A stretch of DNA of 64,000 nucleotides from Auanema rhodensis (Eukaryota; Nematoda; Chromadorea; Rhabditida; Rhabditidae), in contig OZ059898.1 of the NCBI GenBank assembly GCA_964057225.1, positions 3,162,001 through 3,226,000 on the forward strand, read 5' to 3'. The notes under the pieces were generated by a model that was given only the letters and a program-made list of their open reading frames with translations, was not told the DNA's origin and did no database searches. Position numbers and translations under genes: made by a program. How positions within the stretch are numbered: position 1 is the stretch's first letter; every line of letters starts with the position of its first letter. This document shows, one piece after another, positions 52,296 through 64,000 of the stretch.

Positions 52296-55200
52296 AGTGC
52301 ATTCGATGCGGATTTTTAAGCTGCGTCGATCTGTGTTATCAGATTTGCGCTAGCTTAAAAATGCACCGAGATATCAACTGATACAAGTTCACACTTATAT
52401 CTTCGATTTTCACCCTGAAGAAATAATTTTTTCGTTGAATAACATTGTCCATCGTCTTTGCTTTGAAAAAAGGATTCTAAAAACATCTACTTTTTGCTAA
52501 ATTATTTTGAAATTTTTCGAAAAAATTTTTGTCAAAATGTTTTTGGAAGCAATGTTGAGTGTACATGGAAACTCAACATACACTAATGCATCATTTTTCA
52601 AACGATCATAACTAATTTTTGTATCAAGCGTTTCTTAATGTTGTATAGTGCATTCGATCCGGATTTTTAAGCTGCGTCGATCTGTGTTATCAGATTTGCG
52701 CTAGCTTAAAAATGCACCGAGATATCAACTGATATAAGTTCACACTTATATCCTCGATTTTCACCCTGAAGAAATAATTTTTTCGTTGAATAACATCGTC
52801 CATCGTCTTTGCCTTGAAAAAAGGAATCTAAAAACATCTACTTTTTGCTAAATTATTTTGAAATTTTTCGAAAAAATTTTTGTCAAAATGTTTTTGGAAG
52901 CAATGTTGAGTGTACATGGAAACTCAACATACACTAATGCATCATTTTTCAAACGATCATAACTAATTTTTGTATTAAGCTTTTCTCAATGTAGTATAGT
53001 GCATTCGATGCGGATTTTTAAGCTGCGTCGATCTGTGTTATCAGATTTGCGCTAGCTTAAAAATGCACCGAGATATCAACTGATATAAGTTCACACTTAT
53101 ATCCTCGATTTTCACCCTGAAGAATTAATTTTTTCGTTGAATAACATTGTCTATCGTCTTTGCCTTGAAAAATGGAATCTAAAAACATCTACTTTTTGCT
53201 AAATTATTCTGAAATTTTTCGAAAAAATTTTTGTCAAAATGTTTTTGGAAGCAATGTTGAGTGTACATGGAAACTCAACATACACTAATGCATCATTTTT
53301 CAAACGATCATAACTAATTTTTGTATCAAGCGTTTCTTAATGTTGTATAGTGCATTCGATCCGGATTTTTAAGCTGCGTCGATCTGTGTTATCAGATTTG
53401 CGCTAGCTTAAAAATGCACCGAGATATCAACTGATATAAGTTCACACTTATATCCTCGATTTTCACCCTGAAGAAATAATTTTTTCGTTGAATAACATCG
53501 TCCATCGTCTTTGCCTTGAAAAAAGGAATCTAAAAACATCTACTTTTTGCTAAATTATTCTGAAATTTTTCGAAAAAATTTTTGTCAAAATGTTTTTGGA
53601 AGCAATGTTGAGTGTACATGGAAACTCAACATACACTAATGCATCATTTTTCAAACGATCATAACTAATTTTTGTATCAAGCGTTTCTTAATGTTGTATA
53701 GTGCATTCGATCCGGATTTTTAAGCTGCGTCGATCTGTGTTATCAGATTTGCGCTAGCTTAAAAATGCACCGAGATATCAACTGATATAAGTTCACACTT
53801 ATATCCTCGATTTTCACCCTGAAGAAATAATTTTTTCGTTGAATAACATCGTCCATCGTCTTTGCCTTGAAAAAAGGAATCTAAAAACATCTACTTTTTG
53901 CTAAATTATTTTGAAATTTTTCGAAAAAATTTTTGTCAAAATGTTTTTGGAAGCAATGTTGAGTGTACATGGAAACTCAACATACACTAATGCATCATTT
54001 TTCAAACGATCATAACTAATTTTTGTATCAAGCGTTTTTCAATGTAGTATAGTGCATTCGATGCGGATTTTTAAGCTGCGTCGATCTGTGTTATCAGATT
54101 TGCGCTAGCTTAAAAATGCACCGAGATATCAACTGATACAAGTTCACACTTATATCTTCGATTTTCACCCTGAAGAAATAATTTTTTCGTTGAATAACAT
54201 TGTCCATCGTCTTTGCTTTGAAAAAAGGATTCTAAAAACATCTACTTTTTGCTAAATTATTTTGAAATTTTTCGAAAAAATTTTTGTCAAAATGTTTTTG
54301 GAAGCAATGTTGAGTGTACATGGAAACTCAACATACACTAATGCATCATTTTTCAAACGATCATAACTAATTTTTGTATCAAGCGTTTCTTAATGTTGTA
54401 TAGTGCATTCGATCCGGATTTTTAAGCTGCGTCGATCTGTGTTATCAGATTTGCGCTAGCTTAAAAATGCACCGAGATATCAACTGATATAAGTTCACAC
54501 TTATATCCTCGATTTTCACCCTGAAGAAATAATTTTTTCGTTGAATAACATCGTCCATCGTCTTTGCCTTGAAAAAAGGAATCTAAAAACATCTACTTTT
54601 TGCTAAATTATTTTGAAATTTTTCGAAAAAATTTTTGTCAAAATGTTTTTGGAAGCAATGTTGAGTGTACATGGAAACTCAACATACACTAATGCATCAT
54701 TTTTCAAACGATCATAACTAATTTTTGTATTAAGCTTTTCTCAATGTAGTATAGTGCATTCGATGCGGATTTTTAAGCTGCGTCGATCTGTGTTATCAGA
54801 TTTGCGCTAGCTTAAAAATGCACCGAGATATCAACTGATATAAGTTCACACTTATATCCTCGATTTTCACCCTGAAGAATTAATTTTTTCGTTGAATAAC
54901 ATTGTCTATCGTCTTTGCCTTGAAAAATGGAATCTAAAAACATCTACTTTTTGCTAAATTATTCTGAAATTTTTCGAAAAAATTTTTGTCAAAATGTTTT
55001 TGGAAGCAATGTTGAGTGTACATGGAAACTCAACATACACTAATGCATCATTTTTCAAACGATCATAACTAATTTTTGTATTAAGCTTTTCTCAATGTAG
55101 TATAGTGCATTCGATGCGGATTTTTAAGCTGCGTCGATCTGTGTTATCAGATTTGCGCTAGCTTAAAAATGCACCGAGATATCAACTGATATAAGTTCAC

Positions 55201-55454
55201 ACTTATATCCTCGATTTTCACCCTGAAGAATTAATTTTTTCGTTGAATAACATTGTCTATCGTCTTTGCCTTGAAAAATGGAATCTAAAAACATCTACTT
55301 TTTGCTAAATTATTCTGAAATTTTTCGAAAAAATTTTTGTCAAAATGTTTTTGGAAGCAATGTTGAGTGTACATGGAAACTCAACATACACTAATGCATC
55401 ATTTTTCAAACGATCATAACTAATTTTTGTATCAAGCGTTTCTTAATGTTGTAT
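52296..55454 (+). repeat. Five-monomer block, its partial repeat and a duplicated C monomer
   Basis: Copies 150-154 (52296-54050) run B, A with 'ttaagctttt' tail, C, A with 'attctg', A with tcaagcgttttt tail. Copies 155-157 (54051-55103) restart B, A, C. Copies 157 and 158 (54753 and 55104) are both C and differ, at the sites compared, only in tail ('ttaagctttt' against 'cttaatgttg'), suggesting a single-monomer duplication. Confidence 0.65.
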
Positions 55455-56506
55455 AGTGCATTCGATCCGGATTTTTAAGCTGCGTCGATCTGTGTTATCA
55501 GATTTGCGCTAGCTTAAAAATGCACAGAGATATCAACTGATATAAGTTCACACTTATATCCTCGATTTTCACCCTGAAGAAATAATTTTTTCGTTGAATA
55601 ACATCGTCCATCGTCTTTGCCTTGAAAAAAGGAATCTAAAAACATCTACTTTTTGCTAAATTATTCTGAAATTTTTCGAAAAAATTTTTGTCAAAATGTT
55701 TTTGGAAGCAATGTTGAGTGTACATGGAAACTCAACATACACTAATGCATCATTTTTCAAACGATCATAACTAATTTTTGTATCAAGCGTTTTTCAATGT
55801 AGTAAAGTGCATTCGATGCGGATTTTTAAGCTGCGTCGATCTGTGTTATCAGATTTGCGCTAGCTTAAAAATGCACCGAGATATCAACTGATATAAGTTC
55901 ACACTTATATCCTCGATTTTCATCCTGAAGAATTAATTTTTTCGTTGAATAACATTGTCCATCGTCTTTGCCTTGAAAAATCGAATCTAAAAACATCTAC
56001 TTTTCGCTAAATTATTTTGAAATTTTTCGAAAAAATTTTTGTCAAAATGTTTTTGGAAGCAATGTTGAGTGTACATGGAAACTCAACATACACTAATGCA
56101 TCATTTTTCAAACGATCATAACTAATTTTTGTATCAAGCGTTTTTCAATGTAGTATAGTGCATTTGATGCGGATTTTTAAGCTGCGTCGATCTGTGTTAT
56201 CAGATTTGCGCTAGCTTAAAAATGCACCGAGATATCAACTGATATAAGTTCACACTTATATCCTCGATTTTCACCCTGAAGAATTAAGTTTTTCGTTGAA
56301 TAACATTGTCTATCGTCTTTGCCTTGAAAAATGGAATCTAAAAACATCTACTTTTTGCTAAATTATTTTGAAATTTTTCGAAAAAATTTTTGTCAAAATT
56401 TTTTGGAAGCAATGTTGAGTGTACATGGAAACTCAACATACACTAATGCATCATTTTTCAAACGATCATAACTAATTTTTGTATCAAGCGTTTTTCAATG
56501 TAGTAT

Positions 56507-59500
56507 AGTGCATTTAATGCGGATTTTTAAGCTGCGTCGATCTGTGTTATCAGATTTGCGCTAGCTTAAAAATGCACCGAGATATCAACTGATATAAGTT
56601 CACACTTATATCCTCGATTTTCACCCTGAAGAATTAAGTTTTTCGTTGAATAACATTGTCTATCGTCTTTGCCTTGAAAAATGGAATCTAAAAACATCTA
56701 CTTTTTGCTAAATTATTTTGAAATTTTTCCAAAAAAAATTTTGTCAAAATGTTTTTGGAAGCAATGTTGAGTGTACATGGAAACTCAACATACACTAATG
56801 CATCATTTTTCTAACGATCATAACTAATTTTTGTATTAAGCTTTTCTCAATGTGGTATAGTGCATTCGATGTGGATTTTTAAGCTGCGTCGATCTGTGTT
56901 ATCAGATTTGCGCTAGCTTAAAAATGCACCGAGATATCAACTGATATAAGTTCACACTTATATCCTCGATTTTCACCCTGAAGAATTAATTTTCTCGTTG
57001 AATAACATTGTCCATCGTCTTTGCCTTGAAAAAAGGAATCTAAAAACATCTACTTTTTGCTAAATTATTTTGAAATTTTCCGAAAAAATTTTTGTCAAAA
57101 TGTTTTTGGAAGCAATGTTGAGTGTACATGGAAACTCAACATACACTAATGCATCATTTTTCAAACGATCATAACTAATTTTTGTATTGAGCGTTTTTCA
57201 ATGTAGTATAGTGCATTCGATGCGGATTTTTAAGCTGCGTCGATCTGTGTTATCAGATTTGCGCTAGCTTAAAAATGCACCGAGATATCAACTGATATAA
57301 GTTCACACTTATATCCTCGATTTTCACCCTGAAGAAATAATTTTTTCGTTGAATAACATTGTCCATCGTCTTTGCCTTGAAAAAAGGAATCTAAAAACAT
57401 CTACTTTTTGCTAAATTATTTTGAAATTTTTCGAAAAAATTTTTGTCAAAATTTTTTGGAAGCAATGTTGAGTGTACATGGAAACTCAACATACACTAAT
57501 GCATCATTTTTCAAACGATCATAACTAATTTTTGTATTAAGCTTCTCTCAATGTAGTATAGTGCATTCGATGCGGATTTTTAAGCTGCGTCGATCTGTGT
57601 TATCAGATTTGCGCTAGCTTAAAAATGCACCGAGATATCAATTGATATAAGTTCACACTTATATCCTCGATTTTCACCCTGAAGAATTAATTTTTTCGTT
57701 GAATAACATTGTCTATCGTCTTTGCCTTGAAAAATGGAATCTAAAAACATCTACTTTTTGCTAAATTATTCTGAAATTTTTCGAAAAAATTTTTGTCAAA
57801 ATGTTTTTGGAAGCAATGTTGAGTGTACATGGAAACTCAACATACACTATTGCATCATTTTTCTAACGATCATAACTAATTTTTGTATTAAGCTTTTCTC
57901 AATGTAGTATAGTGCATTCGATGCGGATTTTTAAGCTGCGTCGATCTGTGTTATCAGATTTGCGCTAGCTTAAAAATGCACCGAGATATCAACTGATATA
58001 AGTTCACACTTATATCCTCGATTTTCACCCTGAAGAATTAATTTTCTCGTTGAATAACATTGTCCATCGTCTTTGCCTTGAAAAAAGGAATCTAAAAACA
58101 TCTACTTTTTGCTAAATTATTTTGAAATTTTCCGAAAAAATTTTTGTCAAAATGTTTTTGGAAGCAATGTTGAGTGTACATGGAAACTCAACATACACTA
58201 ATGCATCATTTTTCAAACGATCATAACTAATTTTTGTATTAAGCGTTTTTCAATGTAGTATAGTGCATTCGATGCGGATTTTTAAGCTGCGTCGATCTGT
58301 GTTATCAGATTTGCGCTAGCTTAAAAATGCACTGAGATATCAACTGATATAAATTCACACTTATATCCTCGATTTTCACCCTGAAGAAATAATTTTTTCG
58401 TTGAATAACATTGTCCATCGTCTTTGCCTTGAAAAAAGGAATCTAAAAACATCTACTTTTTGCTAAATTATTTTGAAATTTTTCGAAAAAATTTTTGTCA
58501 AAATTTTTTGGAAGCAATGTTGAGTGTACATGGAAACTCAACATACACTAATGCATCATTTTTCAAACGATCATAACTAATTTTTGTATTAAGCGTTTTT
58601 CAATGTAGTGTAGTGCATTCGATGCGGATTTTTAAGCTGCGTCGATCTGTGTTATCAGATTTGCTCTAGCTTAAAAATGCACCGAGATATCAACTGATAT
58701 AAGTTCACACTTATATCCTCGATTTTCATCCTGAAGAATTAATTTTTTCGTTGAATAACATTGTCTATCGTCTTTGCCTTGAAAAATGGAATCTAAAAAC
58801 ATCTACTTTTTGCTAAATTATTTTGAAATTTTTCGAAAAAATTTTTGTCAAAATGTTTTTGGAAGCAATGTTGAGTGTACATGGAAACTCAACATACACT
58901 AATGCATCATTTTTCAAACGATCATAACTAATTTTTGTATTAAGCTTTTCTCAATGTAGTATAGTGCATTCGATGCGGATTTTTAAGCTGCGTCGATCTG
59001 TGTTATCAGATTTGCGCTAGCTTAAAAATGCACCGAGATATCAATTGATATAAGTTCACACTTATATCCTCGATTTTCACCCTGAAGAATTAATTTTTTC
59101 GTTGAATAACATTGTCTATCGTCTTTGCCTTGAAAAATGGAATCTAAAAACATCTACTTTTTGCTAAATTATTCTGAAATTTTTCGAAAAAATTTTTGTC
59201 AAAATATTTTTGGAAGCAATGTTGAGTGTACATGGAAACTCAACATACACTATTGCATCATTTTTCTAACGATCATAACTAATTTTTGTATTAAGCTTTT
59301 CTCAATGTAGTATAGTGCATTCGATGCGGATTTTTAAGCTGCGTCGATCTGTGTTATCAGATTTGCGCTAGCTTAAAAATGCACCGAGATATCAACTGAT
59401 ATAAGTTCACACTTATATCCTCGATTTTCACCCTGAAGAATTAATTTTCTCGTTGAATAACATTGTCCATCGTCTTTGCCTTGAAAAAAGGAATCTAAAA

Positions 59501-62472
59501 ACATCTACTTTTTGCTAAATTATTTTGAAATTTTCCGAAAAAATTTTTGTCAAAATGTTTTTGGAAGCAATGTTGAGTGTACATGGAAACTCAACATACA
59601 CTAATGCATCATTTTTCAAACGATCATAACTAATTTTTGTATTAAGCGTTTTTCAATGTAGTATAGTGCATTCGATGCGGATTTTTAAGCTGCGTCGATC
59701 TGTGTTATCAGATTTGCGCTAGCTTAAAAATGCACTGAGATATCAACTGATATAAATTCACACTTATATCCTCGATTTTCACCCTGAAGAAATAATTTTT
59801 TCGTTGAATAACATTGTCCATCGTCTTTGCCTTGAAAAAAGGAATCTAAAAACATCTACTTTTTGCTAAATTATTCTGAAATTTTTCGAAAAAATTTTTG
59901 TCAAAATGTTTTTGGAAGCAATGTTGAGTGTACATGGAAACTCAACATACACTAATGCATCATTTTTCAAACGATCATAACTAATTTTTGTATCAAGCGT
60001 TTTTCAATGTAGTATAGTGCATTCGATGCGGATTTTTAAGCTGCGTCGATCTGTGTTATCAGATTTGCGCTAGCTTAAAAATGCACCGAGATATCAACTG
60101 ATACAAGTTCACACTTATATCTTCGATTTTCACCCTGAAGAAATAATTTTTTCGTTGAATAACATTGTCCATCGTCTTTGCTTTGAAAAAAGGATTCTAA
60201 AAACATCTACTTTTTGCTAAATTATTTTGAAATTTTTCGAAAAAATTTTTGTCAAAATGTTTTTGGAAGCAATGTTGAGTGTACATGGAAACTCAACATA
60301 CACTAATGCATCATTTTTCAAACGATCATAACTAATTTTTGTATCAAGCGTTTTTCAATGTAGTATAGTGCATTCGATGCGGATTTTTAAGCTGCGTCGA
60401 TCTGTGTTATCAGATTTGCGCTAGCTTAAAAATGCACCGAGATATCAACTGATACAAGTTCACACTTATATCTTCGATTTTCACCCTGAAGAAATAATTT
60501 TTTCGTTGAATAACATTGTCCATCGTCTTTGCTTTGAAAAAAGGATTCTAAAAACATCTACTTTTTGCTAAATTATTTTGAAATTTTTCGAAAAAATTTT
60601 TGTCAAAATGTTTTTGGAAGCAATGTTGAGTGTACATGGAAACTCAACATACACTAATGCATCATTTTTCAAACGATCATAACTAATTTTTGTATCAAGC
60701 GTTTTTTAATGTTGTATAGTGCATTCGATCCGGATTTTTAAGCTGCGTCGATCTGTGTTATCAGATTTGCGCTAGCTTAAAAATGCACCGAGATATCAAC
60801 TGATATAAGTTCACACTTATATCCTCGATTTTCACCCTGAAGAAATAATTTTTTCGTTGAATAACATTGTCCATCGTCTTTGCCTTGAAAAAAGGAATCT
60901 AAAAACATCTACTTTTTGCTAAATTATTTTGAAATTTTTCGAAAAAATTTTTGTCAAAATGTTTTTGGAAGCAATGTTGAGTGTACATGGAAACTCAACA
61001 TACACTAATGCATCATTTTTCAAACGATCATAACTAATTTTTGTATTAAGCTTTTCTCAATGTAGTATAGTGCATTCGATGCGGATTTTTAAGCTGCGTC
61101 GATCTGTGTTATCAGATTTGCTCTAGCTTAAAAATGCACCGAGATATCAACTGATATAAGTTCACACTTATATCCTCGATTTTCATCCTGAAGAATTAAT
61201 TTTTTCGTTGAATAACATTGTCCATCGTCTTTGCCTTGAAAAATCGAATCTAAAAACATCTACTTTTTGCTAAATTATTTTGAAATTTTTCGAAAAAATT
61301 TTTGTCAAAATGTTTTTGGAAGCAATGTTGAGTGTACATGGAAACTCAACATACACTAATGCATCATTTTTCAAACGATCATAACTAATTTTTGTATTAA
61401 GCTTTTCTCAATGTAGTATAGTGCATTCGATGCGGATTTTTAAGCTGCGTCGATCTGTGTTATCAGATTTGCGCTAGCTTAAAAATGCACCGAGATATCA
61501 ATTGATATAAGTTCACACTTATATCCTCGATTTTCACCCTGAAGAATTAATTTTTTCGTTGAATAACATTGTCTATCGTCTTTGCCTTGAAAAATGGAAT
61601 CCAAAAACATCTACTTTTTGCTAAATTATTCTGAAATTTTTCGAAAAAATTTTTGTCAAAATATTTTTGGAAGCAATGTTGAGTGTACATGGAAACTCAA
61701 CATACACTATTGCATCATTTTTCTAACGATCATAACTAATTTTTGTATTAAGCTTTTCTCAATGTAGTATAGTGCATTCGATGCGGATTTTTAAGCTGCG
61801 TCGATCTGTGTTATCAGATTTGCGCTAGCTTAAAAATGCACCGAGATATCAACTGATATAAGTTCACACTTATATCCTCGATTTTCACCCTGAAGAATTA
61901 ATTTTCTCGTTGAATAACATTGTCCATCGTCTTTGCCTTGAAAAAAGGAATCTAAAAACATCTACTTTTTGCTAAATTATTTTGAAATTTTCCGAAAAAA
62001 TTTTTGTCAAAATGTTTTTGGAAGCAATGTTGAGTGTACATGGAAACTCAACATACACTAATGCATCATTTTTCAAACGATCATAACTAATTTTTGTATT
62101 AAGCGTTTTTCAATGTAGTATAGTGCATTCGATGCGGATTTTTAAGCTGCGTCGATCTGTGTTATCAGATTTGCGCTAGCTTAAAAATGCACTGAGATAT
62201 CAACTGATATAAATTCACACTTATATCCTCGATTTTCACCCTGAAGAAATAATTTTTTCGTTGAATAACATTGTCCATCGTCTTTGCCTTGAAAAAAGGA
62301 ATCTAAAAACATCTACTTTTTGCTAAATTATTCTGAAATTTTTCGAAAAAATTTTTGTCAAAATGTTTTTGGAAGCAATGTTGAGTGTACATGGAAACTC
62401 AACATACACTAATGCATCATTTTTCAAACGATCATAACTAATTTTTGTATCAAGCGTTTTTCAATGTAGTAT
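56507..62472 (+). repeat. Three-monomer module used four times, within a 7-monomer order repeat
   Basis: A monomer with 'tttctaacg' is followed by a 'tttctcg'/'tttccg' copy and then a 'gaaataa'/'attgtcc' copy at 56507, 57560, 58963 and 61420. Three of the four first members (57560, 58963, 61420) also have 'caattgat' and 'cactattgc'; two (58963, 61420) share 'aaaatattttt'. The last two modules sit in a larger match: 58612-60366 corresponds to 61069-62822 at an offset of 2457 bp, seven monomers, with 'gctctagc' marking the first member. Confidence 0.75.
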
Positions 62473-62822
62473 AGTGCATTCGATGCGGATTTTTAAGCTG
62501 CGTCGATCTGTGTTATCAGATTTGCGCTAGCTTAAAAATGCACCGAGATATCAACTGATACAAGTTCACACTTATATCTTCGATTTTCACCCTGAAGAAA
62601 TAATTTTTTCGTTGAATAACATTGTCCATCGTCTTTGCTTTGAAAAAAGGATTCTAAAAACATCTACTTTTTGCTAAATTATTTTGAAATTTTTCGAAAA
62701 AATTTTTGTCAAAATGTTTTTGGAAGCATGTTGAGTGTACATGGAAACTCAACATACACTAATGCATCATTTTTCAAACGATCATAACTAATTTTTGTAT
62801 CAAGCGTTTCTTAATGTTGTAT
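62473..62822 (+). repeat. 350 bp monomer with deletion in the conserved block (copy 179)
   Basis: A type B monomer that reads 'gaagcatgttgag' instead of 'gaagcaatgttgag' near 62728. This is the only length change I noticed in the conserved 250-320 block. It removes one A directly before the ATGTTGAGT stem arm and leaves the dyad intact. Its homologue seven monomers upstream (60016) has the normal length, so the deletion post-dates that duplication. Confidence 0.75.
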
Positions 62823-63875
62823 AGTGCATTCGATCCGGATTTTTAAGCTGCGTCGATCTGTGTTATCAGATTTGCGCTAGCTTAAAAATGCACCGAGATA
62901 TCAACTGATATAAGTTCACACTTATATCCTCGATTTTCACCCTGAAGAAATAATTTTTTCGTTGAATAACATCGTCCATCGTCTTTGCCTTGAAAAAAGG
63001 AATCTAAAAACATCTACTTTTTACTAAATTATTTTGAAATTTTTCGAAAAAATTTTTGTCAAAATGTTTTTGGAAGCAATGTTGAGTGTACATGGAAACT
63101 CAACATACACTAATGCATCATTTTTCAAACGATCATAACTAATCTTTGTATTAAGCTTTTCTCAATGTAGTATAGTGCATTCGATGCGGATTTTTAAGCT
63201 GCGTCGATCTGTGTTATCAGATTTGCGCTAGCTTAAAAATGCACCGAGATATCAACTGATATAAATTCACACTTATATCCTCGATTTTCACCCTGAAGAA
63301 ATAATTTTTTCGTTGAATAACATTGTCCATCGTCTTTGCCTTGAAAAAAGGAATCTAAAAACATCTACTTTTTGCTAAATTATTTTGAAATTTTTCGAAA
63401 AAATTTTTGTCAAAATGTTTTTGGAAGCAATGTTGAGTGTACATGGAAACTCAACATACACTAATGCATCATTTTTCAAACGATCATAACTAATCTTTGT
63501 ATTAAGCTTTTCTCAATGTAGTATAGTGCATTCGATGCGGATTTTTAAGCTGCGTCGATCTGTGTTATCAGATTTGCGCTAGCTTAAAAATGCACCGAGA
63601 TATCAACTGATATAAGTTCACACTTATATCCTCGATTTTCATCCTGAAGAATTAATTTTTTCGTTGAATAACATTGTCCATCGTCTTTGCCTTGAAAAAT
63701 CGAATCTAAAAACATCTACTTTTCGCTAAATTATTTTGAAATTTTTCGAAAAAATTTTTGTCAAAATGTTTTTGGAAGCAATGTTGAGTGTACATGGAAA
63801 CTCAACATACACTAATGCATCATTTTTCAAACGATCATAACTAATTTTTGTATTAAGCGTTTTTCAATGTAGTAT

Positions 63876-64000
63876 AGTGCATTCGATGCGGATTTTTAAG
63901 CTGCGTCGATCTGTGTTATCAGATTTGCGCTAGCTTAAAAATGCACCGAGATATCAACTGATATAAGTTCACACTTATATCCTCGATTTTCATCCTGAAG
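63876..64000 (+). repeat. Partial monomer at window end (first 125 bp)
   Basis: The array runs off the right edge after 125 bp of monomer 183. It has the gatgcgg, ataag and 'ttcatcctgaag' states, like copy 182 at 63525. The truncation is the window boundary, not a biological end: no divergence or junction is visible. The left edge likewise starts exactly at my chosen monomer start with no flank. Confidence 0.95.

Larger units (their letters stand above)
25269..55805 (+). repeat. Array zone 3 (copies 73-159): homogenised core with 7-monomer higher-order repeats
   Basis: This zone is dominated by a few linked haplotypes. Type A has gatccgg, gaaataa and atcgtcc. Type B has gatgcgg, acaag, 'atcttcg' and 'gctttgaaaaaaggattc'. 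Type C has gaattaatttttt, tgtctatcg and 'gaaaaatgg'. Type D has 'atttgttcg' and 'gagaaatgg'. The tail 'cttaatgttg' is frequent here and absent from the first 25.9 kb. Types recur in fixed order at 7-monomer spacing. Within a type, copies are often the same at every diagnostic site I compared. The core looks the most recently homogenised part of the window. Confidence 0.8.
1..64000 (+). repeat. Satellite DNA array, 351 bp monomer, 182 full copies plus a partial
   Basis: The same unit recurs from first to last base, always in the same orientation. Starts of the 'agtgcattcg' motif fall at 1, 352, 703, 1054, 1405, 1756 and so on, giving a 351 bp period. The last complete monomer ends at 63875. 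The 7 bp difference from 182 x 351 is accounted for by eight 1 bp deletions and one 1 bp insertion. A hand count of the consensus gives about 31% GC. Each typical monomer holds single EcoRV (GATATC), NheI (GCTAGC), NsiI (ATGCAT) and BsrGI (TGTACA) sites, so a genomic digest should give a 351 bp ladder. No flanking sequence, gene or transposon interrupts it. Such arrays are typical of eukaryotic centromeric or pericentromeric heterochromatin. The family and host are not recognised; an insect or other arthropod is my best guess, from length and AT content only. Confidence 0.98.
55806..64000 (+). repeat. Array zone 4 (copies 160-183): more diverged monomers
   Basis: Private variants rise again: 'gtgcatttgatg' (56157), 'gtgcatttaatg' (56507), 'gaattaagttttt' in both of those, 'gatgtgg' (56859), 'tattgagcg' near 57186, 'gcttctctc' near 57541, 'gcactgag' with 'ataaattc' (58262, 59665, 62122), 'gctctagc' (58612, 61069), and 'cactattgc' with 'tttctaacg' (57560, 58963, 61420). 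Four of the eight 350 bp copies (56157, 57210, 58262, 62473) and the only 352 bp copy (56507) are here. A 7-monomer order repeat covers part of it. Confidence 0.8.

Noticed and set aside
1-64000. CRISPR array, because of regular direct repeats
   Set aside because: The repeat unit is 351 bp with no unique spacers; the whole unit is repeated, not short repeats separated by diverse spacers, and no cas genes are present.
1-64000. Identity with the Drosophila 1.688 (359 bp), Tribolium TCAST (about 360 bp) or primate alpha satellite families
   Set aside because: Similar length and AT content for the insect families, but I do not recognise their characteristic sequence here; the primate monomer differs in length (171 bp) and sequence. 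This is from memory only; an alignment would settle it.
1-64000. Transposable element or LTR structure generating the repeats
   Set aside because: No coding remnants, terminal repeats with target-site duplications or poly(A) ends occur; all boundaries are between identical phases of the same monomer.
1-64000. rRNA, tRNA, histone-type tandem genes or telomeric repeats
   Set aside because: No cloverleaf, conserved rRNA segments, coding frames or short G-rich telomere units are visible in the monomer on either strand.

Overview
The whole 64 kb window is one tandem satellite DNA array. A 351 bp, AT-rich (about 31% GC) monomer is repeated head to tail in a single orientation from the first base to the last. 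Taking the monomer to begin at the 'agtgcattcg' motif at base 1, I count 182 complete monomers (bases 1-63875) and a 125 bp partial monomer (63876-64000). By start-to-start spacing, 173 of the 182 are exactly 351 bp, eight are 350 bp and one is 352 bp. Neither edge of the array lies in the window. I see no unique flanking DNA, credible gene, RNA gene, transposon insertion, inversion or microsatellite interruption.

This is eukaryotic constitutive heterochromatin, most likely pericentromeric or centromeric (or a heterochromatic sex-chromosome or subtelomeric block). Monomer length, base composition and purity resemble arthropod, especially insect, satellites, but I do not recognise the family and cannot name the species. 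The length is close to two nucleosome repeats.

Monomers fall into subfamilies defined by linked single-base variants. Variants concentrate near monomer positions 13, 89-155, 167-222 and 326-347. Two blocks, roughly 23-85 and 250-320, are almost invariant and carry the strongest dyad symmetries: an imperfect hairpin at 17-67, a 9 bp stem with 4 nt loop at 85-106, and two overlapping mutually exclusive inverted repeats at 257-289. A further AT-rich dyad lies at 210-242. A sequence sharing only the first half of the CENP-B box lies at 135-151.

Layout: (1) 1-10881, mosaic with the 'ggtaaac' subfamily and local 3- and 4-monomer blocks; (2) 10882-25268, older-looking mixed monomers with 2-, 5- and 8-monomer blocks and recurrent 1 bp deletions; (3) 25269-55805, the most homogenised part, built from a few subfamilies in 7-monomer (2457 bp) higher-order repeats plus a duplicated block of about 4.6-4.9 kb; (4) 55806-64000, more diverged monomers with a three-monomer module used four times. 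Shared private variants, hybrid monomers and whole-monomer offsets record repeated unequal exchange and gene conversion. There is no protein-coding system here; the interest lies in repeat architecture and conserved non-B DNA potential.
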